Part shown: in pieces, positions 1-6,023 of the stretch
How positions within the stretch are numbered: the first letter of the stretch is position 1
How the letters are laid out: every line of letters begins with the position of its first letter
NCBI GenBank assembly: GCA_902462635.1
Contig: CABQCN010000045.1
Location: forward strand, 1-7,999
Reading direction: 5' to 3'
Length of the DNA stretch: 7,999 bases
Source: an uncultured Oscillospiraceae bacterium
Lineage (GTDB): Bacteria > Bacillota > Clostridia > UBA1212 > UBA1255
The notes under the pieces: generated by a model
The model's input: only the letters and a program-made list of their open reading frames with translations
The model's database searches: none
Told to the model about the DNA's origin: nothing
Made by a program: the position numbers and the translations under genes

Positions 1-148
1 AGAGCGAAGCGAGCTGTTTGCGGATTATGCCCCGGCAGAGGTGGCAAAACTGGAAAAGGCCTATACGCTGCAAAAGGGAACCTATGTAGTGGTTTGCGTT
101 ACGGAGGATATCGGCAACGCAAAAACGCTGATTGATCAATATTTTTAA
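1..148 (+). CDS. 3' end of a probable DUF4358-family protein (partial)
   Basis: The frame starting at base 2 is open for 48 codons and ends at TAA 146-148; the start lies outside the window. The visible tail reads like the C-terminal end of DUF4358 proteins: an aromatic/acidic FADYAPAEVAKLEKA stretch, a basic K-G turn, a hydrophobic beta strand (TYVVVCVTED), then a helix with a spaced Ala/Lys pattern ending in QYF. From general knowledge, DUF4358 proteins are small secreted lipoprotein-like proteins of unknown function, often next to MBOAT genes in Clostridia. The MBOAT gene starts only 3 nt after the stop, so the two are probably cotranscribed. The assignment rests on about 48 residues and on context. 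The signal peptide or lipobox expected at the N-terminus cannot be seen here. Confidence 0.6.
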   Translation, partial: ERSELFADYAPAEVAKLEKAYTLQKGTYVVVCVTEDIGNAKTLIDQYF

Positions 149-151
149 ATC

Positions 152-1534
152 ATGGTATTCAGCAAGCCGATATTCCTGTTCGGTTTTTTGCCGATCGTAT
201 TAATATTATATTATGCTTGTCCCAGGCGTTTGAAAAACGTGGCGCTGCTGCTTATGAGCCTGATTTTTTATGCCTGGGGAGAACCGAAGCTTGTCTTTTT
301 GATGATCGCGACGATCCTTGTCGATTATACGGCCGGACGCCTGATCGCGGCGTTCTCCGAAAACAGGAATAAGGCCAAAACGGTATTGATTCTTGCAATA
401 CTCGTAAATCTCGGCTTTTTATGTTATTTCAAATATGCCAACTTTATCATCGACAATCTGAATGCCGTCATCGGCGGCAGGATCGATCCGCTCCATGTGA
501 TCTTGCCGATTGGGATCTCGTTTTACACATTCCAGTCAATGTCTTATCTCGTCGATGTGTATCGCAAAGACGTGCCGGCGGAGAGAAACGTTTTGAATTT
601 CGCGGCGTATGTCGCGCTGTTTCCACAGCTCGTCGCAGGTCCGATCGTGCAATACAAGACGATTGCAAACGAGCTGTCCTGCCGGCAGGAGACGGCGGCC
701 CTTTTTGCCGAAGGCGTCTGGCGGTTCGCCGTCGGCTTGGGAAAGAAAGTTTTGCTTGCGAATCAGATCGGCGTCCTTTGGACGGAAATTTCCGGTGATC
801 CCGGAAGCCTGACCGCGGGGAAAGCGTGGATCGGCGCACTGGCGTTTACGTTTCAGATCTATTTCGATTTTTCCGGATATTCGGACATGGCGATCGGTCT
901 CGGGAAAATGTTCGGATTCAATTTTCTGGAGAATTTCGATCATCCTTATGTTTCCAAAAGTATCACGGAATTCTGGCGGCGCTGGCATATTTCGCTCGGG
1001 ACCTGGTTCCGTGAGTATGTGTACATCCCGCTTGGCGGGAACCGAAAGGGACTCGCACGGCAGATCTTTAATATTCTGATCGTATGGATGCTCACGGGAC
1101 TCTGGCACGGCGCCAGCTGGAACTTCGTGATATGGGGACTTTATTTCGGCGTGATTCTGGCGTTTGAAAAACTGGCGCTGTTAAAAGTCCTGAAGAAAAT
1201 TCCTGCTTTCTTTTCGCATCTCTACAGCTTGCTGCTGGTCATATTCGGATGGGTGATTTTCGAATGCGGGACGCTTGGCGAAATCGGATCGTATTTTAAA
1301 GCGATGTTCGGCATCGGCGTGTCCGGCTGGAGCGGAGAAACGACGTATATCCTGCGCAATGCGATCTTGCTGTTGGCCGTACTTGCGGTCTGTTCGACGG
1401 AACTCGGCAAAAAGCTCGGCGCCAGATTGAAAAGCGGATACTGGCGCTGCGCGGGCACCGCGGCGTTATTGCTGCTCTGCGTTTTGTTTCTGGCCGGCGA
1501 TTCGTACAATCCGTTTTTGTATTTCAGATTTTAA
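152..1534 (+). CDS. MBOAT-family membrane O-acyltransferase (AlgI/DltB-like)
   Basis: This 460-residue polytopic membrane protein probably moves acyl groups, most likely acetyl, across the cytoplasmic membrane for O-acylation of an exported glycan. It opens with the family-typical MVFSKPIFLFGFLP, which supports the start at 152. Hydrophobic segments recur throughout, for example near 7-22, 28-62, 77-94, 305-340, 353-371, 402-415 and 434-449. MBOAT signatures are intact: LPIGISFYTFQ (118-128), a PQLVAGPIVQ block (158-167), FQIYFDFSGYSDMAIG (234-249), FWRRWHISLGTWFREYVYIPLGG (274-296, containing His279), and the invariant histidine of LTGLWHGASWNF (His319). The C-terminus ends in PFLYFRF, as is usual for the family. 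Length is normal. No Shine-Dalgarno sequence is visible before 152, so translation may be coupled to the gene ending at 148. The DHHW gene follows after 20 nt, the usual MBOAT partner arrangement. The family is clear; the acceptor polymer is unknown. Confidence 0.93.
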   Translation: MVFSKPIFLFGFLPIVLILYYACPRRLKNVALLLMSLIFYAWGEPKLVFLMIATILVDYTAGRLIAAFSENRNKAKTVLILAILVNLGFLCYFKYANFIIDNLNAVIGGRIDPLHVILPIGISFYTFQSMSYLVDVYRKDVPAERNVLNFAAYVALFPQLVAGPIVQYKTIANELSCRQETAALFAEGVWRFAVGLGKKVLLANQIGVLWTEISGDPGSLTAGKAWIGALAFTFQIYFDFSGYSDMAIGLGKMFGFNFLENFDHPYVSKSITEFWRRWHISLGTWFREYVYIPLGGNRKGLARQIFNILIVWMLTGLWHGASWNFVIWGLYFGVILAFEKLALLKVLKKIPAFFSHLYSLLLVIFGWVIFECGTLGEIGSYFKAMFGIGVSGWSGETTYILRNAILLLAVLAVCSTELGKKLGARLKSGYWRCAGTAALLLLCVLFLAGDSYNPFLYFRF

Positions 1535-1554
1535 AGAAAGGAGAAACGCCGGTT

Positions 1555-2700
1555 ATGAAAGATAAAATTACGATTCTTATTTTTGTGCTGTTTCTTGCGT
1601 TTTTCTCCGCCGGAAGTTTTTTATATAAAAATAAAAACTTTTCCGAAAACGAAAACAGATATTTACAGGAGCTGCCTGATGTTACGGTCGGCGCTGTCGT
1701 CAGCGGCGAATTTGAAAAAGATATGGAGGATTATGTCAGCGACAGGCTTACAGGCAGAGAATTCCTGATCGGCGCCCAAAGCACCCTGCTTGCCGCAATG
1801 GGAAGCGACGAGGCGAACGGGGTGTATTTCTGCGCAGATGATTATTATATCGAAAAAAAGACGGACGGCGATGTGGATCGCGAAATCTACCGCAAAAACC
1901 TCGCCGCGCTGAAAAAATATTTTACCAAGCTTGCCGGGGAGGGGATCGGCGCGGAGAAGCTGTGCTTTCTGCCGGTACCGACGGCTTCCGCCGTGCTGCG
2001 GGATAAGCTGCCTCCCAATGCGCCGTTTTTCGACGAATTCGAAGTCCTTTCTGCGGCGCTGCGAGAATTGGGAGATTATACGGTGATCAATCCGGCCGCG
2101 GCCATCGGGAACGTGGAATATCCGTATTATAAAACGGACCATCACTGGACCACGGACAGCGCGTATGCTGCTTATTTGTTATGGTGCGCGTCTACGGGAA
2201 GGGAGGCGCGCCCGCAATCCGATTATAAGATCGTGACGGCGCCCGGCCCGTTCCGCGGTACGCTGTATTCGAAGGTCCTGCGCCTGGACGCGCCGTACGA
2301 TACGGTTCAGTTTTATATTCCGCAGGAAGGATGCGAAGCGCGCGTCCGGTGCGACGGGGCGGAAAAGAATTTTACGAACGGCTTTTGCGATCCGGAATAT
2401 TTAAATAAAAAAGATAAATATGCTGCGTTCTTCGGCGGAAACTATGGAGAAATGCATATTATACCGGAACCGGGAACCGGTACGGGGGAAAACCTCCTGA
2501 TCCTGAAAGATTCATATGCGAATTGTTTTATTCCTTTTTTATATGGATATTTCGACAATATTTATGTTCTCGACCTGCGGTATTTCAATGGAAATATCGC
2601 GGAATACGCGCAGGCGCACGGGATCACGGAGGTTCTCGCGCTTTACAATATATCGTCTTTTGTCAGCGACAAAACTGTGGGAAAGGTTGGATTAGTATGA
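1555..2700 (+). CDS. DHHW-family (AlgJ/AlgX-like) membrane-anchored acyltransferase partner
   Basis: This 381-residue protein has a short basic N-terminus and one hydrophobic segment (about 5-24), consistent with an uncleaved signal anchor and an extracytoplasmic catalytic domain. Next comes the family-typical NKNFSENENRYLQELP (27-41). The diagnostic DHHW tetrad is at 195-198 (Asp195, His197), and a late KDSYANCF block (318-325) carries the likely nucleophile Ser320. This is the SGNH-like arrangement in which Asp-His comes before Ser, as in AlgJ/AlgX. By analogy it would transfer the acyl group supplied by the MBOAT to an exported glycan; that is inference. The start at 1555 is supported by AAAGGAG (1537-1543) 11 nt upstream. 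The stop overlaps the start of the SGNH hydrolase gene (shared ATGA), indicating translational coupling. Family confidence is high; the substrate is unknown. Confidence 0.9.
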   Translation: MKDKITILIFVLFLAFFSAGSFLYKNKNFSENENRYLQELPDVTVGAVVSGEFEKDMEDYVSDRLTGREFLIGAQSTLLAAMGSDEANGVYFCADDYYIEKKTDGDVDREIYRKNLAALKKYFTKLAGEGIGAEKLCFLPVPTASAVLRDKLPPNAPFFDEFEVLSAALRELGDYTVINPAAAIGNVEYPYYKTDHHWTTDSAYAAYLLWCASTGREARPQSDYKIVTAPGPFRGTLYSKVLRLDAPYDTVQFYIPQEGCEARVRCDGAEKNFTNGFCDPEYLNKKDKYAAFFGGNYGEMHIIPEPGTGTGENLLILKDSYANCFIPFLYGYFDNIYVLDLRYFNGNIAEYAQAHGITEVLALYNISSFVSDKTVGKVGLV

Positions 2701-3386
2701 TTTTTAATACGGGAGAAAGAGTTGTTTTCATCGGGGATTCCGTAACGGAATACGGGCATGGAATGCCGGTCGGGGAAGGTTTGTTTGAAGGCGTCGGCTC
2801 CGGATATGTGCGCGTTGTCGAAAATTTTATCAATGTATTTTATCCGGAGCGCACGATCCGGATTTCGAACACGGGGATCAGCGGAAACAATATCCTCGAT
2901 CTGAAAAACAGATGGGAACGCGATCTGCTCGATTTGCATCCGGATTGGGTGAGCATCTGCATCGGAATCAACGATGTCTGGAGGCAGTTCGATTCGCCGG
3001 CGCTGAAAGAACAGCATGTGGATCCGGATGTTTATGAGAAGACATACCGCGAACTGATAGAGCGTACGCTGCCGCATGTGAAAGGCATCCTTCTGATGAC
3101 GCCGTATTATATCGAACGCCAGAAAGAAGATCCGATGCGCAGGCGGATGGACGAATATACGGGGATTACCAAAAAGCTGGCAGCAGAATACGGACTCCGC
3201 TGCGTGGATCTGCAAAAAGCGTTCGACGATTTCCTGCAATTCCGTCATTCGTCTTTTCTGGCATGGGACAGGGTACATCCGAGCCAGGCGGGATGCTTTC
3301 TAATGGGCGTGGAATTTCTCCGCCAGGCGGAATTCGACTTTTCCAGATTGTCCGGAGCGGAACGGGGCGAAAGAGCGCTGCGGTAA
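2697..3386 (+). CDS. SGNH/GDSL-family hydrolase, probably cytosolic esterase
   Basis: This 229-residue protein carries the full set of SGNH blocks: GDS in FIGDSVTEYG (Ser15), block II glycine in SNTGISGNN (Gly60 or Gly63), block III asparagine in GIND (Asn92), and block V DRVHPSQAG with Asp191 and His194. These support hydrolysis of an ester, plausibly removal of acetyl from a sugar. I chose ATG 2697 because it forms an ATGA overlap with the DHHW stop, has GAAAGG (2681-2686) about 10 nt upstream, and puts the GDS motif at residues 13-15 as is usual. A longer in-frame start at 2523 would lie deep inside the DHHW gene. No signal peptide or membrane segment is visible, so the enzyme should be cytosolic although its operon partners act at or outside the membrane. 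A strong hairpin follows 8 nt after the stop. The substrate is unknown. Confidence 0.9.
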   Translation: MIFNTGERVVFIGDSVTEYGHGMPVGEGLFEGVGSGYVRVVENFINVFYPERTIRISNTGISGNNILDLKNRWERDLLDLHPDWVSICIGINDVWRQFDSPALKEQHVDPDVYEKTYRELIERTLPHVKGILLMTPYYIERQKEDPMRRRMDEYTGITKKLAAEYGLRCVDLQKAFDDFLQFRHSSFLAWDRVHPSQAGCFLMGVEFLRQAEFDFSRLSGAERGERALR

Positions 3387-3394
3387 AATAGAAA

Positions 3395-3419
3395 AATCCC
3401 CAAATTACATTTGGGGATT
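3395..3419. terminator. Strong hairpin terminator after the acylation operon
   Basis: This is a perfect 11-bp inverted repeat, AATCCCCAAAT (3395-3405) and ATTTGGGGATT (3409-3419), with a 3-nt TAC loop. It begins 8 nt after the SGNH stop, a typical place for an intrinsic terminator. On the + strand the stem is followed by CCTCTAAAAAAG, a poor U tract. Read on the minus strand it is followed by TTTTTCTATTTT, which is a good one. It may act in both directions or mainly block antisense transcription. No minus-strand gene that would need it is visible nearby. Confidence 0.65.
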
Positions 3420-3435
3420 CCTCTAAAAAAGAATA

Positions 3436-3452
3436 ACATGCGGAGGGCATGT
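3436..3452 (+). other. Small hairpin presenting GGAGG in its loop
   Basis: The arms ACATGC (3436-3441) and GCATGT (3447-3452) are perfectly complementary and enclose the loop GGAGG (3442-3446). An ATG at 3453 lies 6 nt after the GGAGG and opens a 31-codon frame that ends at TAA 3546-3548. That frame runs across the downstream terminator-like hairpin, the -35/-10 promoter and part of the palindrome, so it is probably not a real gene. The hairpin is seen directly; any function is unknown. Confidence 0.35.
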
Positions 3453-3478
3453 ATGCATCTATATAGTGTGGGAAATCT

Positions 3479-3501
3479 GCAAAAGGTTTGCTGCTTTTTT
3501 T
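3479..3501 (+). terminator. Weak terminator-like hairpin with T run
   Basis: GCAAA (3479-3483) pairs with TTTGC (3487-3491) around an AGG loop. TGC follows, then seven consecutive T residues (3495-3501) and ATTT. The U tract is good for a + strand intrinsic terminator, but the stem is only 5 bp. It may back up the stronger hairpin at 3395-3419. The T-rich stretch runs directly into the -35 element of the next promoter. Confidence 0.4.
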
Positions 3502-3503
3502 AT

Positions 3504-3532
3504 TTGACAAAAAATTATTTTAGGAATATACT
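3504..3532 (+). promoter_or_regulatory. Sigma-A promoter of the fatty acid synthesis operon
   Basis: TTGACA (3504-3509) matches the -35 consensus exactly. After a 17-nt spacer (3510-3526) comes TATACT (3527-3532), one mismatch from the -10 consensus. The surroundings are AT-rich. Transcription would start near 3539, at the edge of the palindrome 3540-3562 and about 58 nt before the ACG codon at 3597. It is the best promoter seen in the window and points into the regulator/fab genes. Confidence 0.85.
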
Positions 3533-3539
3533 TAAAGCG

Positions 3540-3562
3540 CTTAATTAAATAATTTAACTAAG
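3540..3562. promoter_or_regulatory. Palindromic operator, likely bound by the MarR/FabT-like regulator
   Basis: A 23-bp inverted repeat is centred on A3551. The inner arms TTAAAT (3545-3550) and ATTTAA (3552-3557) are perfect, and extending to 11 pairs gives a single mismatch (3544 against 3558). It lies at the predicted transcription start, only 8 nt after the -10 box. A protein bound here should block initiation or promoter escape. MarR-family proteins, including FabT, bind palindromes of about this size as dimers and often repress their own operon. Assignment to the adjacent regulator is inference from position. The core does not look like the streptococcal FabT site as I recall it. Confidence 0.65.
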
Positions 3563-3580
3563 ATTTTCCAAAATAGGAAG

Positions 3581-3587
3581 AAGGGAG
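3581..3587 (+). promoter_or_regulatory. Shine-Dalgarno sequence with no standard start codon at the right distance
   Basis: AAGGGAG (3581-3587), within a longer purine run from 3575, is a convincing ribosome binding site for the regulator frame. In that frame no ATG, GTG or TTG occurs between the stop at 3555-3557 and TTG 3633, which is 45 nt further on. The codon at ideal spacing (9 nt) is ACG at 3597. See the regulator entry for the consequences. Confidence 0.6.
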
Positions 3588-3632
3588 CCGGTCGATACGG
3601 ATAGAACGGAATTTTGCGATGAGCTGAACGTA

Positions 3633-4067
3633 TTGCTGACGAGAACCTATAAAAATATCAACGATCTGGAAGAAGAAAAGATCAAAAAAAATAAGCATCT
3701 GAAATTGTCTATCAGCGAACTGCATCTGATGGAAAGAGTGGGGGACGATTCGGATGCAGGCGGGGCAACGATCACCCAGCTTGCGAGTGACCTGGGCTAT
3801 ACGCTGTCGGCGATTACAATCGCAATCAACGGACTCGAGAAGAAGGGCTATGTCTGTAAGATCCGGGATGAAGCGGATAAGCGTATTGTTCATGTAAAGC
3901 TTACGGGACAGGGAAATAAAATCGACAGAGTTCATAAATACATCCACAAAAAGCTTGTCAGGGAAGTTGCAAAGGAATTTAATGACGAAGAAATGGCGGT
4001 TCTCATCAGAGGACTTGTGAAAGTAAATGATTTTTTTTCCGGTTTAAACAGGCGGAAAAAGCCGTAA
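3633..4067 (+). CDS. MarR-family transcriptional regulator, FabT-like
   Basis: This is probably the DNA-binding regulator of the fab operon it heads. It has an N-terminal dimerisation helix, SISELHLMERVG, a winged helix-turn-helix (TITQLASDLGYTLSAITIAINGLEKKGYV), a wing with DEADKRIVHVKLT, and C-terminal helices beginning RVHKYIHKKLV, which resemble FabT closely. FabT senses long-chain acyl-ACP and represses fatty acid synthesis genes. The limits given use the nearest conventional start, TTG 3633 (144 residues). That start lacks a good Shine-Dalgarno sequence and trims the first helix. The frame continues upstream with family-like sequence (DRTEFCDELNV). Starting at ACG 3597, 9 nt after AAGGGAG, would give 156 residues and fits the family better. 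The fabH start follows the stop by 21 nt. An 8-T run (4031-4038) lies near the 3' end. Family assignment is strong; the FabT role rests on similarity and context; the start is uncertain. Confidence 0.87.
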   Translation: MLTRTYKNINDLEEEKIKKNKHLKLSISELHLMERVGDDSDAGGATITQLASDLGYTLSAITIAINGLEKKGYVCKIRDEADKRIVHVKLTGQGNKIDRVHKYIHKKLVREVAKEFNDEEMAVLIRGLVKVNDFFSGLNRRKKP

Positions 4068-4088
4068 AATAAATTTGGAGGCGATGGT

Positions 4089-5051
4089 ATGGTAGAATAC
4101 GATACTGGATGTAAAATAATCGGGACGGGACATTATGTGCCGGATAAAATATTGACGAATGAGGATTTGGCCCGCATGGTGGATACGTCGGACGAGTGGA
4201 TCAGTACCAGAACGGGCATCAAAGAACGTCACATCATGGAAGACGGCGAAACGCGCACCGGTATGTCCGTACGTGCTGCGAAAGCCGCATTGGAAGACGC
4301 CGGCGTTTTACCGGAAGAAATCGATTATCTGCTCTGCGCTACGGTGCACGGAGATTATATCACTCCTTCGCTGGCTTGCTGCGTTCAAAAGGAACTCGGG
4401 CTGCGCTGCCCGGCGATCGATATCAACGCGGCGTGCGCCGGTTTTTTGTATGCGCTGGACATTGCGCAGTGTGTTATCCGGTCGAAGCGGAATGTGGGGA
4501 AAATACTTGTGATCGCGACGGAAGGAATGTCGCGGCTTACCGACTGGAGCGACAGGAGTACCTGCGTGTTGTTCGGCGATGGCAGCGGCGCCGCGGTTGT
4601 GGCGCGGAGCGGCGCGGAGTGTCTGCTTTCCTTCGTAGAACATGCTCAGGGGAACTGGGAGGTTCTGAATATCGATTACGGCGAAAACGGAAAACCGCGC
4701 CTTCGTATGAACGGCGGGGAAGTCTTTAAATTCGCGGTCAATTCTGCCTGCAGAGATATTGCGGAGGCGATGGAAGCCGCCGGGATTACAGAGAAAGGAC
4801 AGATCGATCACGTTATTTTACATCAGGCGAATCAACGTATTACGAATGCGGTCGTCGGAAGGCTCGGGATTCCGGAGGAACGGTATATGTCTACGATCCA
4901 TAAATACGGAAACACCTCGTCTTCCGGATGCGCGATCGCGCTGGATGAGCTGAACCGGGGCGGAAAGATCAAAAAAGACGAAATTATTGCGTTCGCGGCG
5001 TTCGGCGGCGGGCTGATATCGGCGGCTGCGATCCTCCGCTGGGCGAAATAA
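4089..5051 (+). CDS. fabH: Beta-ketoacyl-ACP synthase III (FabH)
   Basis: FabH starts fatty acid synthesis in the cytosol by condensing an acyl-CoA primer with malonyl-ACP to give a 3-ketoacyl-ACP. At 320 residues the length is normal. The thiolase-fold catalytic triad is complete: Cys116 in DINAACAGFLYALD, His245 in LHQANQRI, and Asn275 in KYGNTSSSG. Other family marks are TSDEWISTRTGIKERH (33-48) and DRSTCVLFGDGSGAAV (155-170). The C-terminal glycine loop reads FGGGLISAAA where many FabH proteins have FGGGLTWGA, a mild oddity. GGAGG (4077-4081) lies 7 nt before ATG 4089. An earlier ATG at 4084 is out of frame and stops after three codons. The gene sits 21 nt after the regulator and 21 nt before fabK, with no acyl carrier protein gene between. 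Confidence 0.96.
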   Translation: MVEYDTGCKIIGTGHYVPDKILTNEDLARMVDTSDEWISTRTGIKERHIMEDGETRTGMSVRAAKAALEDAGVLPEEIDYLLCATVHGDYITPSLACCVQKELGLRCPAIDINAACAGFLYALDIAQCVIRSKRNVGKILVIATEGMSRLTDWSDRSTCVLFGDGSGAAVVARSGAECLLSFVEHAQGNWEVLNIDYGENGKPRLRMNGGEVFKFAVNSACRDIAEAMEAAGITEKGQIDHVILHQANQRITNAVVGRLGIPEERYMSTIHKYGNTSSSGCAIALDELNRGGKIKKDEIIAFAAFGGGLISAAAILRWAK

Positions 5052-5072
5052 GAAATCAGGAGATTACGCGAT

Positions 5073-6023
5073 ATGAAAACGATAAAAACGGAGTTGTGCG
5101 GACTGCTTGGAATCAAGTATCCGATTTTACAGGGAGGAATGGCGTGGATTTCAAACGCCGAACTTGCATCAGCGGTGAGTAATGCGGGCGGTCTCGGAAT
5201 CGTTTCTGCGATGAATTCTTCCGCGGAATGGGTGAGAGAGGAAGTCCGGCGCACGAAGGAACTGACGGACCGGCCGTTCGGGGTCAACGTTATGCTGATG
5301 AGTCCGCACGCGGAAGAAGTCGCGCAAATGCTGGCGGAAGAGACGGTTCCCGTCATTACTACGGGCGCAGGGAATCCTACAAAGTATATGAAAGCGTGGC
5401 TGGATGCCGGAATAAAAGTAATTCCTGTAACCGCGGCGTGTTCTATGGCAAAATTATCGGAACGGGCCGGCGCTGCCGCCGTGGTGGCGGAAGGCGGAGA
5501 GTCCGGCGGGCACATCGGCGAAATGAATACGATGCCCCTGATCCCGCAGGTATGCGATACGGTATCGGTCCCGGTGATTGCTGCGGGCGGCATCGGGGAT
5601 GGCAGAGGCGTTGCCGCCGCGTTGATGCTCGGCGCGGCGGGCGTGCAGCTCGGCACGCGCTTTCTTTCCGCGCGGGAATGCTGCATCAGCAGGGAATATA
5701 AGGAACGGCTTTTCAAAGCGGCGGACCGCGATACCATCGTTACCGGAAGGAAGCTGGGGCATCCCGTACGTTCCCTGAAGTCGCCGTTCAGTTTGGCGTA
5801 TGCCAAAAAAGAAATGGATCCTGCCGGCTCGGAGGAGGAACTCGAAGCCTTTGCAGTCGGGTCGCTGCGCGCGGCGGTGCAGGATGGCGATGCCCGGAAG
5901 GGGAGCTTTATTGCCGGGGAAATCGCCGGTCTGGTCAAAAAAGAACAGCCTGCAAAAGAAATCATAGAAGAAATCATAAACGAAGCGGCGGAATGCCTGG
6001 AGCAGGCATCCCGGTTTCTGTAA
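5073..6023 (+). CDS. fabK: Enoyl-ACP reductase II, FMN-dependent (FabK)
   Basis: FabK carries out the last reduction of each elongation cycle, trans-2-enoyl-ACP to acyl-ACP, using NAD(P)H and bound FMN. It belongs to the nitronate monooxygenase/2-nitropropane dioxygenase TIM-barrel family and is unrelated to FabI. Signatures are intact: YPILQGGMAWIS (16-27), AGGLGIVSA (38-46), PFGVNVML (68-75), the EGGESGGHIG block (140-149) with the conserved His147, and the phosphate-binding region PVIAAGGIGDGRG (167-179) followed by GVQLGTRFL (190-198). The length, 316 residues, is close to the streptococcal enzyme. AGGAG (5058-5062) lies 10 nt before ATG 5073. The position between fabH and fabD supports FabK over a nitronate monooxygenase. 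No fabI is seen in this window, so FabK may be the main enoyl reductase. Confidence 0.94.
   Translation: MKTIKTELCGLLGIKYPILQGGMAWISNAELASAVSNAGGLGIVSAMNSSAEWVREEVRRTKELTDRPFGVNVMLMSPHAEEVAQMLAEETVPVITTGAGNPTKYMKAWLDAGIKVIPVTAACSMAKLSERAGAAAVVAEGGESGGHIGEMNTMPLIPQVCDTVSVPVIAAGGIGDGRGVAAALMLGAAGVQLGTRFLSARECCISREYKERLFKAADRDTIVTGRKLGHPVRSLKSPFSLAYAKKEMDPAGSEEELEAFAVGSLRAAVQDGDARKGSFIAGEIAGLVKKEQPAKEIIEEIINEAAECLEQASRFL

Noticed and set aside
190..220. AT-rich TTGCCG/TATATT-like promoter inside the MBOAT start
   Set aside because: The -35 match is weak, and the AT-rich stretch is explained by Ile/Leu/Tyr codons of the first membrane segment.
536..1108. Minus-strand open frame of 190 codons opposite the MBOAT gene
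   Set aside because: It is antisense to a strongly supported membrane protein, with no family resemblance and Arg/Pro-rich shadow composition.
2523..2696. Upstream extension of the SGNH hydrolase inside the DHHW gene
   Set aside because: The extension would overlap the DHHW coding region by 174 nt and has no family-like sequence; ATG 2697 with its ATGA overlap and normal motif spacing is much better.
3166..3510. Minus-strand open frame of 114 codons across the SGNH 3' end and intergenic region
   Set aside because: It runs through the terminator hairpin, has no recognisable domain, and lies mostly opposite the SGNH coding region.
3535..3542. AAGCGCTT palindrome next to the operator
   Set aside because: Eight bases is too short to support a separate binding site, and it overlaps the edge of the larger palindrome.
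4031..4038. Run of eight T residues near the end of the regulator gene, possible slippage site or frameshift
   Set aside because: The frame continues through it to a plausible FabT-like C-terminus and stop, so no frameshift is indicated.
4832..5977. Long minus-strand open frame (381 codons) opposite fabH/fabK
   Set aside because: It lies entirely opposite two clearly identified genes, has low-complexity Ser/Ala/Pro-rich composition typical of antisense frames in codon-biased DNA, and shows no recognisable domain or ribosome binding site.
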